This document shows positions 7,354 to 16,648 of a stretch of 64,000 nt of DNA, one piece after another. Within the stretch, counting starts at the first letter, position 1, and each line of letters opens with the position of its first letter. The position numbers and the translations under genes are program-made. Below the pieces are notes generated by a model. That model saw only the letters and a list, made by a program, of their open reading frames with translations. It was not told where the DNA came from and ran no database searches. The DNA comes from Alicyclobacillus sp. SP_1 (GTDB taxonomy: Bacteria; Bacillota; Bacilli; Alicyclobacillales; Alicyclobacillaceae): the NCBI RefSeq assembly GCF_024706985.1, contig NZ_JAMCCX010000105.1, positions 1-64,000 on the forward strand, read 5' to 3'.

Positions 7354-9636
7354 TCAAGGGATATATTTGGAAGACGACGGAGAGGTGCTCGGGAGAAAGA
7401 TGGGATGCTCATTCGACTTGTGCAGCGGCATCATGCGGAGTGAGGTGGCCACACTGGCATTCAGGCGCAAGGCAATCATGCGCAGTTGACCATCCATGAT
7501 GGAAGAAATGTCGCGCTGCTTACCGTCATTCAAGTGTTCGCGCAGTTCGTTCAGAAAATTGCTAGGCATAGCATGAGGTAGAGAATCTGTTGCGGACAAT
7601 AGGTGCTCCAGAGTTTCCATCTGTCTCGCAGCATCCCGCAAGCAGCGCAAGAAGGTGGCTGAATCGCTGGCAAGCTCAGTCGGTCTTTGAGGTTGCGATA
7701 TGTATTGGTCCAAAGCCAGCAGTGCGTCGGTCGCGCGATGCTGTGCTGTCAATATCCCGAGGACGGCATGAGCATCGTACCGTTCTGCCTTCGGTTCGCT
7801 CTGCGCCTGATGGAGGGTGGCCGCCGCGTTGGTTCGAGTCAATCGAACGCTGCGACGTTTGTCCGCAATTTGTTTCTCGAGGGGGCTGCCTAGGACGGTC
7901 GCACTGTCGTTGATGGCATCCACAGCAGACAGCAATATTTCTAGATATCTGCGCTCTGACTGGACGAATTTTGCTAAGGTTCGCGGGATGTTTCGCTCTT
8001 GCCAAGTTGGCCAGAGGATGTATGCGACCAAAGCGATGCCGGCGCCAATCAGGGTATTCAGCAATCGGTCCCTGATGGCTATTGCAGGTGTCATGTGTTC
8101 AAAGAAGGAGAGGAGTACGACTACCTCACCGGTGACGAAGATACTGAAGACGCCGTAGTTGTACTGAATGAACGCATACATGGCGATGGCAAACGCGACG
8201 ATGAGTATCATCGGCAAGATAAATCCGTGATGGGGAATGGCCAGCAACAGGGAGGTGGCGATAACCCCGATAACGGTTCCTAAAATGCGGGACAGTCCTC
8301 GGCCAATGGTAGAAAAAAAGTCCGGCTTGAGAACGAGCAGGGCAGTCATGGGGACCCAGTAGCCGCGCGGCAGAGGGATGAGTCGATAGAGTACGACAGC
8401 AACGCCGAGCGTTATGCCTAGACGCAACGCATGGCGAAACGCAGGTGAATCCAAAGTCGCATTGGCGCGAAGCGTGGTCAGACGAATTTGAATGGGCTGC
8501 CAACGTCCGTCCGGTCTAGCACTGGTCGGACGTGGTTCAGAGATGGTGTCTTGCAGATGCTCCAGGACACGCGCAAGAATGTTCAGGAATGCTTTCACGG
8601 AGTTTGTAGTATCGGCTAAGTTGGGTGACTCGGATGCGCTGAAACCGTTGGTGGTTGTGACCGAAGACACAGGCACGCCAAGCTCCGCGAGACGCACGAT
8701 GAGTTGGTCCAAATGCTGGAACCCAGCACTGGAAGCGGTGCTCCAGGCGTCCGAATATTCCAGTTGACGCGCGACCCCATCAAAAATTTGGCCGAGCGTG
8801 CGAAACATTGTGTCGTGCGCGGACGCAGGCGCCGCCTCGATACCAACGAATGGTGCCATGTTGGTTCCTTCGGCTGGCGGTTTTGAAGGAAAATTCGCTC
8901 CTTTGGTCTGTAGACTGAGAGCGACCAGCGTATTGCGTAACTGTTCTGCTTCGTTCAACAGACGCCGCAGCCGAATCCACAAATGCCCTGGCAACCACGA
9001 GTCGGCAAGAGCAGCGTCGGCCAGTTGGAAGGCTTGAGATACAGCGAGATCGGCCTTGCGAGTCCGTTGGCGAGCAAAGGTAGCCATACTGGCATAGACG
9101 CGTTCGACGAGAATGCGCTCCTCCGGGCGACGGTCAAACCGGGAAAAGACGAAGAGTAGCAACGTCTGAAACAATCCGCCAGCCAGAACCAATCCCATTT
9201 GCTCCAGCGAATGGAGCGGATTGGCGGGGAATGCCGTGAAGATGACCAACGCGACGCTCGCCAATACGCCAATCTGTGCGGCCTCAGGGCTGATACTGAC
9301 CATCCAACCAGCGAGGAACCCGCTCAGCACGGTCAAGACGATGGCGGCTATGAGGAAATGACCTAAGGAAGTGCCGACAAAGGTTGCAACAGACATCCAA
9401 ATGCTCGACAAGAGCATGGTTCGAATGCGCTTGCGCGTGGTTCCCGATGTCCCCGAGAAGCCGACGACGAGCGCGCCGACTGCTGGTGCAATCGCCAGCA
9501 ACTCTTGATGGACGAGGAGCCCGAGAAGGAGCGGGACGGCCACGCCGCAGGCATTTTGCAGGCCTGCCTGAACGTGAATTTGTGACTTGCCCCGTGTCGT
9601 GATGGTTGCCAAGATGCGATTGGTTTTGCCGATCAT
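7354..9636 (-). CDS. FUSC-family membrane protein
   Basis: About 760-residue membrane protein of the fusaric acid resistance (FUSC/YccS-like) family. Two membrane blocks, near residues 30-170 and 390-560, are separated by a long helical soluble region, and a second soluble region follows. The second block holds the family stretch RGYWVPMTALLVLKPDF. Relatives export aromatic acids or have unknown roles. The ATG at 9636 overlaps the TGA of the VWA gene (ATGA), so translation is coupled and this gene belongs to the MoxR-VWA operon. Confidence 0.85.
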   Translation of the reverse strand: MIGKTNRILATITTRGKSQIHVQAGLQNACGVAVPLLLGLLVHQELLAIAPAVGALVVGFSGTSGTTRKRIRTMLLSSIWMSVATFVGTSLGHFLIAAIVLTVLSGFLAGWMVSISPEAAQIGVLASVALVIFTAFPANPLHSLEQMGLVLAGGLFQTLLLFVFSRFDRRPEERILVERVYASMATFARQRTRKADLAVSQAFQLADAALADSWLPGHLWIRLRRLLNEAEQLRNTLVALSLQTKGANFPSKPPAEGTNMAPFVGIEAAPASAHDTMFRTLGQIFDGVARQLEYSDAWSTASSAGFQHLDQLIVRLAELGVPVSSVTTTNGFSASESPNLADTTNSVKAFLNILARVLEHLQDTISEPRPTSARPDGRWQPIQIRLTTLRANATLDSPAFRHALRLGITLGVAVVLYRLIPLPRGYWVPMTALLVLKPDFFSTIGRGLSRILGTVIGVIATSLLLAIPHHGFILPMILIVAFAIAMYAFIQYNYGVFSIFVTGEVVVLLSFFEHMTPAIAIRDRLLNTLIGAGIALVAYILWPTWQERNIPRTLAKFVQSERRYLEILLSAVDAINDSATVLGSPLEKQIADKRRSVRLTRTNAAATLHQAQSEPKAERYDAHAVLGILTAQHRATDALLALDQYISQPQRPTELASDSATFLRCLRDAARQMETLEHLLSATDSLPHAMPSNFLNELREHLNDGKQRDISSIMDGQLRMIALRLNASVATSLRMMPLHKSNEHPIFLPSTSPSSSKYIP

Positions 9637-11065
9637 GGCGCAGTCACCGTCCTCGCTGGGTCTTCTCTTAAAAGGGCTTCCAGGAGTGGTGGGAGTGCGT
9701 CCGGGGATTGGCAGAGAACGATGGAATCGCTCGTGTCCGCGAGGAGTCCGAAGCGAGCTACCTTTTGCAGCCATGGCGTCAGAAGAGCGTCTCCCTCCTC
9801 GCGGAGTGCTTCCGGAAGGTCCTCTGCACAGGCCGCAGCTTCTTCAACGAGTGCGGGATTGGGCGTGGCCACCACGATGCGTTTGACGGTTTCGGATATC
9901 GTTCGCAAGCTCGTCACCGTCTGTTGCCAGGCTGATTGACTGAGTTGAAATCCGCCGTCGGTTATGAGCAGAAATACGGTGTTTTGGTCGAAGACTCCGT
10001 CGGCAATCATTTCTGCGAGTGCTTCGCCCAGGTTTGTGCCGTACTCCCAAGAAGAAGCAGAGCGCCTCAACCGTTCATATTGATGGCGAAACGATTCGTC
10101 TGCGGGCAGTGGCCCGAGGTGCGTGGGCGTATCGGAAAAAACATAGTTGTCGACGTCAGCCACGTCGGTCAGCACATTCAAAAGGAAGAGCACGGTGGCG
10201 ACGTATTTGCCCATGGACCCGGACACATCGCCGAGACAGACGACGTTTTGGAGGCGGACGGGCTCCTCGGAGAGCGCTTTGCCTGGACGATAGTAGAATC
10301 GCTCAAACACTCCGCCGTGCAGGGCCATGGACCGGATGCTACGGCGAGCGTCGACATATTTGCGCCGCGCTCCCTGCGTCGACGGCAGACGTTGGATTTC
10401 GCGGCTGGTAAAGTCGCGTATCCACCATTTCAACTCTCGTTTCTGCTGCTCGATTTGTCCGTCTGTCCACCGGTCCATCTCTCGTGCTTTGCCGAAGTTG
10501 GACCATGCGTCGCTGCGAGGAGTCTTCGCACGTGGAAGGTCTTGCCCTCGAGCCGTTTCCGCAAGATGCCGCGAAAACATAGTTTCCAGCACGGAGTCGA
10601 GCGACGTGACCTCCAGTTCTGCGAGTTCACGGGCAATCTCGGTCCGGACCGGATCGATACTTGCAGGTTTTTCCACACTGGTGCGCGATTCACGAGAGGG
10701 TCCCGAGCAGTCGGCGTTTGCGGGGCCTCCTCGCTTTTCGGTCTCTCCCGTGGCTGGAGTCTCATCGCTTCCCGCATTCGCCATGCTGCGCTGGAGGCTC
10801 CGGTCTATTTCGTCATCTTCCAAATGATGGTTGGCTTCTCGCTCTGACTCCTTCCATCGCATCCATTCCGATTCGCTCAGTTCAGGCATGTTTGGCTCGC
10901 CGTTGTCGGAACGGCGATGAGTGGCGTTTCGCCGGTCCATCGCTATCAGCTTGTCTATGCGGGCATCGAGCGAGCCCCAGAGAAGTCGGCGTCTTGACAA
11001 CAGCGGTCGCCACATCTGGCGAGAGGTATCGGCGAGGGAGTTCCAGTTTAGTCGAAAGTGAGCCA
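9633..11065 (-). CDS. VWA domain protein, CoxE-like
   Basis: Cytosolic protein of about 477 residues with a von Willebrand factor A domain in its C-terminal half. The MIDAS motif D-x-S-x-S is seen in CLGDVSGSMGKY, with a later FLLITDGGF. The N-terminal half is charged and helical. Such CoxE/YehP-type proteins work with MoxR AAA+ ATPases as chaperone-like pairs that mature protein complexes. GTG 11065 lies inside the end of the MoxR gene and has GGGAGG about 10 bases upstream, but it is uncertain. Its 3' end overlaps the FUSC start. Confidence 0.85.
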
Positions 11066-11974
11066 CTCCTGCATCGCCTCCCAACCGTCCTTCTCGTCGC
11101 TCTCGTATTTGAGGAGCAGCCCCAGCGTACTTCGAAGCGCCGTCCAGGTCAGATGTCCGTCGGTTTCCAGCATCAATGCGCGCGTCCAGTCCAGCGCCTC
11201 GCCAATCGACGGTGGCTTTCGCAAGTCTTCTTGGCGCAGTCGTTGGACCAAATATGCTATCCGATCCGCCATTGCTCGCGGAACTCCTGTTTTGGCCTGC
11301 AAAATGGTGGAGACCTCCGACTCCGGAGGAAAGCGTAAGTCCATCCATGCTACGCGGCGCATCATCGCAATATCCAGCGGCCGATACTCGTTGCTCGTGA
11401 GAAAAACATAAATTGGCGCTTTGGCAGACAGGACGTTGTCTGCATCAACTAAGTCGTGCACGACCAACTCGCGCTTGTCGAGAAATCGAAGAAAGAAGTT
11501 GGAGGTGTTTTCGTTCAATTTGTCCACTTCGTCGACTCGAACCACGACTGGCCTTTCCGAAGTCACGGCGGTCAGCAAGGGTGTCCGATTGAGGTAAGCT
11601 GTGGTGAATAAGTCACCATGATTGCGCCCAGTCTGAGCATCGACCATCTGCTTAAATCCGTTCCATGACACACCGATGTCCATCGCCTCTAACTGGCTAT
11701 GACACTCAATGTCAACGAATTCCGCTTCCAGCACCCGCGCGAGTTGCTCGGGCAATTCGGATTTGCCAACGCCAGGTTCACCGCGCAATCCGACGGGTTT
11801 GTTGAGACTGAGGTAGGTGACGAGCTTCCGGCAGGACTCTTCAGGTAAAAAGTATCTGCGTTGTATCAATTCTTTGCGCAAGGTTTCTGCACTGTAGGTC
11901 CAACGCGTTCGGACCTCGTCTCGTAGCCGGTCTTTGGCTTCTTGGAATGCGGATGTTTCTGTGCTTTTCGACAT
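11048..11974 (-). CDS. MoxR-type AAA+ ATPase
   Basis: AAA+ ATPase of 308 residues. Walker A is GEPGVGKSEL, Walker B is VVVRVDEVDK, and sensor 1 is FLTSNEYRPLD followed by an Arg-rich segment (MMRRVAW). The helical lid follows. MoxR ATPases act with VWA proteins, here the next gene, which overlaps it by 18 bases. ATG 11974 is preceded by GAGAGGTG. The target of the pair is unknown, although the third operon gene, a FUSC membrane protein, is an obvious candidate. Confidence 0.9.
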   Translation of the reverse strand: MSKSTETSAFQEAKDRLRDEVRTRWTYSAETLRKELIQRRYFLPEESCRKLVTYLSLNKPVGLRGEPGVGKSELPEQLARVLEAEFVDIECHSQLEAMDIGVSWNGFKQMVDAQTGRNHGDLFTTAYLNRTPLLTAVTSERPVVVRVDEVDKLNENTSNFFLRFLDKRELVVHDLVDADNVLSAKAPIYVFLTSNEYRPLDIAMMRRVAWMDLRFPPESEVSTILQAKTGVPRAMADRIAYLVQRLRQEDLRKPPSIGEALDWTRALMLETDGHLTWTALRSTLGLLLKYESDEKDGWEAMQEWLTFD

Positions 11975-12089
11975 GCCTGCACCTCTCACGGAGACGGTCG
12001 TTCGTCCTCTGCCCAAGATGTGTCCATGAGCGGAACGCGTTGCCTTCACGTTTTCCTCTCATTATAGCGAAATGCGCACGTCCTTTGGG

Positions 12090-12959
12090 CTACGAGGACG
12101 TAGAAGCTCCACCGTTGACGTGAAGAATTTGTCCCGTCATGTACGAGCTGTCGTCACAAGCGAGATAGACGTAAGCAGGCGCGAGTTCACAGGGTTGTCC
12201 AGCGCGCCCAAGGGGTGTATCGCTGCCAAAGGAGGAGACGGTCTTGGCATCAAAAGTCGAGGGGATGAGGGGTGTCCAAATTGGCCCAGGCGCTACCGCG
12301 TTGACGCGAATACCTTGCCCCGCTAGTGACTTGGCGAGTGAGCGAGTGAAGGTAACGACCGCACCTTTGGTCGCCGAGTAGTCGATGAGTTCGGGATGTC
12401 CTTCATAAGCGGTGACCGAAGTCGTGTTAATCACGCTGGAACCTTGGCTCAAATGCGGCAGTGCGGCCCGACTCAGGTGAAACATCGCAAAAATATTGGT
12501 GCGAAACGTCTTTTCTAGTTGATCCGCCGTGATATTCAGCAAACTTTGTTGTGGGTGCTGCTCGGCAGCATTGTTGACGACAATATCGAGTTTGCCGAAT
12601 TGCTGGAGCGCCGCCTGAACGAGTTCACTGCAAAATGTCGTCTCTCCGACGTCGCCTCGAAGGAGATGGCAACGGCGTCCCAGTGTTTCTACGCCTCGCT
12701 TGGTCTCAATGGCATCTTCATCTTCTGTCAGGTACGCAATGCAGACATCGGCACCCTCTGCGGCGAATGCTACTGCGACCGCGCGGCCAATGCCGCTGTC
12801 TCCACCCGTGATGATGGCCACTTTGCCGATGAGTTTACCGCCTGGGCGGAAGTTGGCACGAATCGTCACCGGGCGGGGATTCATGGCGGATTCGATGCCG
12901 GGTTGCGTTGTTTGATGTTGAGCAGGGAAGGAACTTGGAAAAGCAAGGTCAGTTGTCAT
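12090..12959 (-). CDS. short-chain dehydrogenase/reductase, general-stress type
   Basis: Cytosolic NAD(P)-dependent oxidoreductase of the classical-extended SDR group typical of Gram-positive general-stress proteins (YhdF/YdaD-like). In its 289 residues the cofactor motif is TGGDSGIGRA, then NNAAEQ, the catalytic Ser in INTTSVTAYEG, Tyr and Lys in YSATKGA, and RVNAVAPGPIWTPL. A Pro-rich N-terminal extension of about 45 residues is usual for this group. GGAGGTG lies just upstream of the ATG at 12959. Confidence 0.92.
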   Translation of the reverse strand: MTTDLAFPSSFPAQHQTTQPGIESAMNPRPVTIRANFRPGGKLIGKVAIITGGDSGIGRAVAVAFAAEGADVCIAYLTEDEDAIETKRGVETLGRRCHLLRGDVGETTFCSELVQAALQQFGKLDIVVNNAAEQHPQQSLLNITADQLEKTFRTNIFAMFHLSRAALPHLSQGSSVINTTSVTAYEGHPELIDYSATKGAVVTFTRSLAKSLAGQGIRVNAVAPGPIWTPLIPSTFDAKTVSSFGSDTPLGRAGQPCELAPAYVYLACDDSSYMTGQILHVNGGASTSS

Positions 12960-13212
12960 CTACGGCACCTCCGGGGGTGGGCATTCTTAAAGAGCGTTTC
13001 CTCTTAAGCATGTCCGACTGCTCTGAAATGTTACTCAAACCAAGAGATGAGCGGAGTTATCGTCAGTCCAAAGCGCGGTGCACGAGGTCATGCGGTTGAA
13101 GTTTGCACTGTTGTATGAAAGAAGCGTTCGAAATTTGGGGAATTCGCTTTTGGAAATTGTCCGAGTTGAGTACAATGAGAGGCATCGAAGTAGGGAGGTG
13201 TTGGCGTCGGGA

Positions 13213-13776
13213 ATGCGTTTTGGTCAACCACAGATGCAGCCACGGAGTTTTCTTCAGTTGTTGCTGTTTTGTATCGGCGCCTCCTTGACGTTCTTTTTAA
13301 GTGCGCTGTGGATTGGCATCATGCAGGGAAAGACGCTCCTGACACTGTCCCTGATTGGTGGGTCCATTTTGCTCGAGGCGCAGCCAGCCGCTTTGGCCAG
13401 TGTCCCTCTGGGGTTTCACCCAGTTCCAGGCGCCGTTATCAGCATACTGGCGAATTGCATTCCGTTGCCTTTTTTACTCTTAATGTTTCAGCAGATTACT
13501 CGGCGGTGGCGGTGGCTTGGTCGCAAGTTAAAAAAAGCAGAAAAATGGTCGGGGAAATTTGGCCGTTACGGTGTCTGGGGGCTCGTGCTCTTGTCTCCTT
13601 TTCTTGGAGCATATGCGTCCGTCGCTGTGTCTTATGGTCTTGGATGGAATCCGGTGCGCGCGCTTATCAGCATTCTCATCGGGATGGTAGCTTCCGCATT
13701 CATCATTACAACCGGAGGGTATTGGGTTGTGAGTTTGTTCCACCACGCAAATTTTTTAGCACTGCACATTCACTAA
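13213..13776 (+). CDS. small multi-drug export family membrane protein
   Basis: Membrane protein of about 187 residues with four hydrophobic segments, resembling the Sm_multidrug_ex (PF06695) family. It shows PVPGAVISILANCIPLPFLLL and, near the end, the Gly-rich GRYGVWGLVLLSPFLGAYAS. The family name rests on weak functional evidence. The start is uncertain: ATG 13213 is 14 bases after GGAGG, while TTG 13201 and GTG 13198 lie very close to it. A TACAAT box at 13171-13176 may be its -10 element. Confidence 0.7.
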   Translation: MRFGQPQMQPRSFLQLLLFCIGASLTFFLSALWIGIMQGKTLLTLSLIGGSILLEAQPAALASVPLGFHPVPGAVISILANCIPLPFLLLMFQQITRRWRWLGRKLKKAEKWSGKFGRYGVWGLVLLSPFLGAYASVAVSYGLGWNPVRALISILIGMVASAFIITTGGYWVVSLFHHANFLALHIH

Positions 13777-13810
13777 AACAGGTGCTAACAGGTCATACTC
13801 TCTGGTTCAT

Positions 13811-13838
13811 TTGATTCCGACATTTCGAGTAGTAAAAT
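13811..13838 (+). promoter_or_regulatory. promoter of the first MFS gene
   Basis: TTGATT (13811-13816) and TAAAAT (13833-13838) are separated by 16 bases, a good match to a housekeeping sigma-A promoter. The MFS start codon lies 66 bases downstream. Confidence 0.6.
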
Positions 13839-13904
13839 ATAAAGGCATGCAGTCAATGGCTCAGCATGGGCCATCTTTTTTTGCCGCGAAAGGGTGTGTG
13901 TCAC

Positions 13905-15200
13905 GTGAACTGGTTATCCCAACGCCTGGAATTCTGGACTTCCCTGCATCCGTCTACGCGGCGGCTGATTGAAACCAGATTTCTGCGCAGTATCGGTCAA
14001 GGCGCTCTTGGCGTCGATTTCACCCTGTACCTCGCGGCACGCGGGTGGGACGCAGGTGAAATAGGACTTTTGCTGATGGGTGGGGGACTCGCCAATGCCG
14101 CGCTCAGTTTACTCGTGGGCGTCACGAGTGACCGCTTTGGACGCAAGGGATTCTTACTCCTCTATGAACTTGGCCTGATTTTAGCCACCGCAGCCATCGC
14201 GGCGTTTCCGCACATTTGGATTCTCATCTTATCAGCCGTTCTCTTTGGATTTGGGCGAGGAGCCAACGGGAATTCAGGACCATTCGCTCCGGCGGAACAA
14301 GCCTGGTTAGCCCAACACATCAGTGGAAAAAAGCGAGGCTCCGTGTTTAGCTTTAACGCCGCTCTGCAGTTTTGGGGTATGGCGATTGGATCAGCATTGG
14401 CTGGCATTTTGCCCCATTTATTACCTGGGGTCGTTGGCGCAGCCGCGTATCTTCCTCTCTTCCTACTCAATCTCTTCGTCGCCGTTGTCAATTTTGTTCA
14501 GATTGTCTTCATTCAAGATGACAAATCAGTGGCTGACGAGGTGCCAGAGAGTGCGACGACGGAGGAGAAAGAGGCTGTGGCTGCACAAGAACAGACGGTC
14601 CGCAAGCGAGAAAACAGGGCACTGTTGTTACTGGTTCTGGTGAATCTCGTAAACTCTTTAGGGGTCGGCCTCGTCGCGCCACTACTCCCCTATTGGTTTG
14701 ATATTCGCTTTGGCGTCGGACCTACGGCCATCGGGTCGATTTACGCTATCACCTTCATTTTAACGGGCATTTCGTCGATTGGAATTGGCAAGCTATCGCA
14801 GCGGGTTGGTCTGGTTAGTGCGATTACGTTACCCCGGCTACTGGGTGTCGCCATGCTCATTGCCATGCCGTTTGTCCCGACATTTGGCATCGCCTCAACC
14901 CTCTATGTCGTCCGCTCCATCGTCAATCGTGGCTCGATGGGTGCGAGACAGGCTTTCTCCGTTGGTCTGGTCCGCAATCAACGACGGGGCTTCGCGAGTA
15001 GTTTAAACAATTTGAGTTGGAGCTTGGCTGCGTCGTTCGGCCCTGCCATTGGGGGTTGGTTGCTCGATATGGGGTCTCTTTTTTGGCCCTTTGTCATCGC
15101 TTCTGCTTTGCAACTCGCGTATGTGATTTTGTTCACCAAAGTTATGGGGAAGTATGACCCAACGTCCAACCGAACCGCTTCGGCTGGTTCTAAGGGGTGA
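13905..15200 (+). CDS. MFS transporter
   Basis: Major facilitator transporter of 431 residues with about 12 hydrophobic helices. The loop 2-3 motif is VTSDRFGRKGFLLLYE. A charged Glu/Ala-rich cytosolic loop lies between helices 6 and 7. The substrate is not evident, and it looks like a drug/H+ antiporter type permease. GTG 13905 follows AAAGGGTG, and the longer frame from 13866 has no ribosome site. Confidence 0.85.
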   Translation: MNWLSQRLEFWTSLHPSTRRLIETRFLRSIGQGALGVDFTLYLAARGWDAGEIGLLLMGGGLANAALSLLVGVTSDRFGRKGFLLLYELGLILATAAIAAFPHIWILILSAVLFGFGRGANGNSGPFAPAEQAWLAQHISGKKRGSVFSFNAALQFWGMAIGSALAGILPHLLPGVVGAAAYLPLFLLNLFVAVVNFVQIVFIQDDKSVADEVPESATTEEKEAVAAQEQTVRKRENRALLLLVLVNLVNSLGVGLVAPLLPYWFDIRFGVGPTAIGSIYAITFILTGISSIGIGKLSQRVGLVSAITLPRLLGVAMLIAMPFVPTFGIASTLYVVRSIVNRGSMGARQAFSVGLVRNQRRGFASSLNNLSWSLAASFGPAIGGWLLDMGSLFWPFVIASALQLAYVILFTKVMGKYDPTSNRTASAGSKG

Positions 15201-15314
15201 CGTGTTAGGAAATTTCGCGCAGTCGTTTCGCGATAGTCATGGGACGTTGCGATCACGACTAGAACCACGTTCATCCATGTGTCGACCGATGGAGAGATAA
15301 CGTCGGATTTTCCC

Positions 15315-15335
15315 GACAATTGCAGGATAATTGTC
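15315..15335. promoter_or_regulatory. inverted repeat upstream of the second MFS gene
   Basis: GACAATT (15315-15321) and AATTGTC (15329-15335) form a perfect repeat with a 7-base spacer. It lies 66 bases before the ATG of the next MFS gene. It could be an operator or a weak terminator for the gene ending at 15200. No T-run follows. Confidence 0.4.
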
Positions 15336-15400
15336 ATTGCGAATCGAATTGCAAAGAGTAAACGGAGAATCTGAAGTTTGTAAGAACGCGGGGGACCGGG

Positions 15401-16648
15401 ATGAGTGAGCGGCAATCGTCCAATTTGCGACAAACACACTGGCTAGGCATGGCTGGGCTAAGCAGAAATGTTGGGTTTGCCGCGAACAAGGTGTTTGCGG
15501 CAAACCTACTGCAAGTGATTTTACCAGCACCTTTTCTCATTGGACTCATTCTCGGATTAGAAGGTTTCTTTGGTTTGGTTCTAAACCCTCTGACGGGGTA
15601 TTGGAGTGACCGAACGCGTCGGCCATGGCTTCGTCGCAAGGTGTATGTTATGGTCTGTCTCCCCATTGCAGCCGTCGCTTGGTGGACTTTTTGTAGTGTA
15701 CACCACGTTTTCTTCGCGGTTCTTGCACTGGCTATTTTCTATGCGTTCGAACAGTCCTCGCTCAGTCCGTATCAAGCATGGATGCCGGAAATCACACCGC
15801 TCGAGCAGCGGGGAATAGCGTCTGGTTATTTGAATTTTTGGTGGCAAATTGGAAACCTCTTGTCGTTTCTCGTTATTCCGATATTGTGGGAAATGAATCA
15901 TTCCGTGGCCTATCTGTTGACGGGCGTCCTCATTGCTGCAGGGGGTCTTGTGACGGGACTGTTCGTGATAGAGCGTCCAGAACGCGTAGTTCGTGAGAAA
16001 CCATCTTTGCGTTCCTATCGTCCGCTGCTATTTGGTAATTTGAGATATTTTTTTCTGTTTCAATGTCTCTCTTGGATTGCTTTCGAAGCGATTGCCTCCT
16101 TTTTTACTCTTTTTACAGTCAAAGACTTGCATGGGACGGTTCTCGATTCGGGACTTATCATGTCTGTGTTTACGGCGGTTGTCGTTGTTGTGAGTCTACT
16201 GTCTGGAGCGCTGTATCGGAGAGTATCGCCAAAGTGGCTGTTGGTAGTCGCGGCTATCGGATTCGGAATTCTAGTTGTGTTAGGATACTCTGTCCAGACC
16301 GTACCGCAAGCTTTCCTGTTGGTCGGGGTAGCTGGTGTCTTTTGGTCCCTTAATATGACTGTGTCTTATGCTTTTGTGTCGGATTTGCTTCGCCGCGCCG
16401 TATCGGATGAACTCGCTGCCAATCAACTCAGCGGTGGACTCTACGGAATGTCCAATCTGGTGCAGTCGGTGGCCCTTCTGCTCGCCGCGCCGATAGTCGG
16501 TGCATTCATCCGACTCTTTGGTGACGATTATCGCGCCATGTTCGCGACGAGTGCTGTCGCTAGCTTTGCTGCAGCGCTTGTCATTCTCGCTGTGACGGTG
16601 CCTCGCGTTTCAGAAAGGGTGGAAGAGAACATTGCCGACGTCATCTAG
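15401..16648 (+). CDS. MFS transporter, sugar/sucrose-porter-like
   Basis: Major facilitator protein of 415 residues with 12 hydrophobic helices. The loop motif TGYWSDRTRRPWLRRK and the SSLSPYQAWMPEITP segment resemble the GPH/SLC45-like sugar-proton carriers, so a sugar substrate is a guess. A purine-rich stretch precedes ATG 15401. The 3' end overlaps the start of the STAND ATPase gene by 17 bases, so both genes are probably co-translated. Confidence 0.82.
   Translation: MSERQSSNLRQTHWLGMAGLSRNVGFAANKVFAANLLQVILPAPFLIGLILGLEGFFGLVLNPLTGYWSDRTRRPWLRRKVYVMVCLPIAAVAWWTFCSVHHVFFAVLALAIFYAFEQSSLSPYQAWMPEITPLEQRGIASGYLNFWWQIGNLLSFLVIPILWEMNHSVAYLLTGVLIAAGGLVTGLFVIERPERVVREKPSLRSYRPLLFGNLRYFFLFQCLSWIAFEAIASFFTLFTVKDLHGTVLDSGLIMSVFTAVVVVVSLLSGALYRRVSPKWLLVVAAIGFGILVVLGYSVQTVPQAFLLVGVAGVFWSLNMTVSYAFVSDLLRRAVSDELAANQLSGGLYGMSNLVQSVALLLAAPIVGAFIRLFGDDYRAMFATSAVASFAAALVILAVTVPRVSERVEENIADVI

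Noticed and set aside
9936-10847. 303-codon plus-strand open frame over the VWA gene
   Set aside because: The minus-strand VWA gene has a MIDAS motif and operon coupling; the plus frame has neither.
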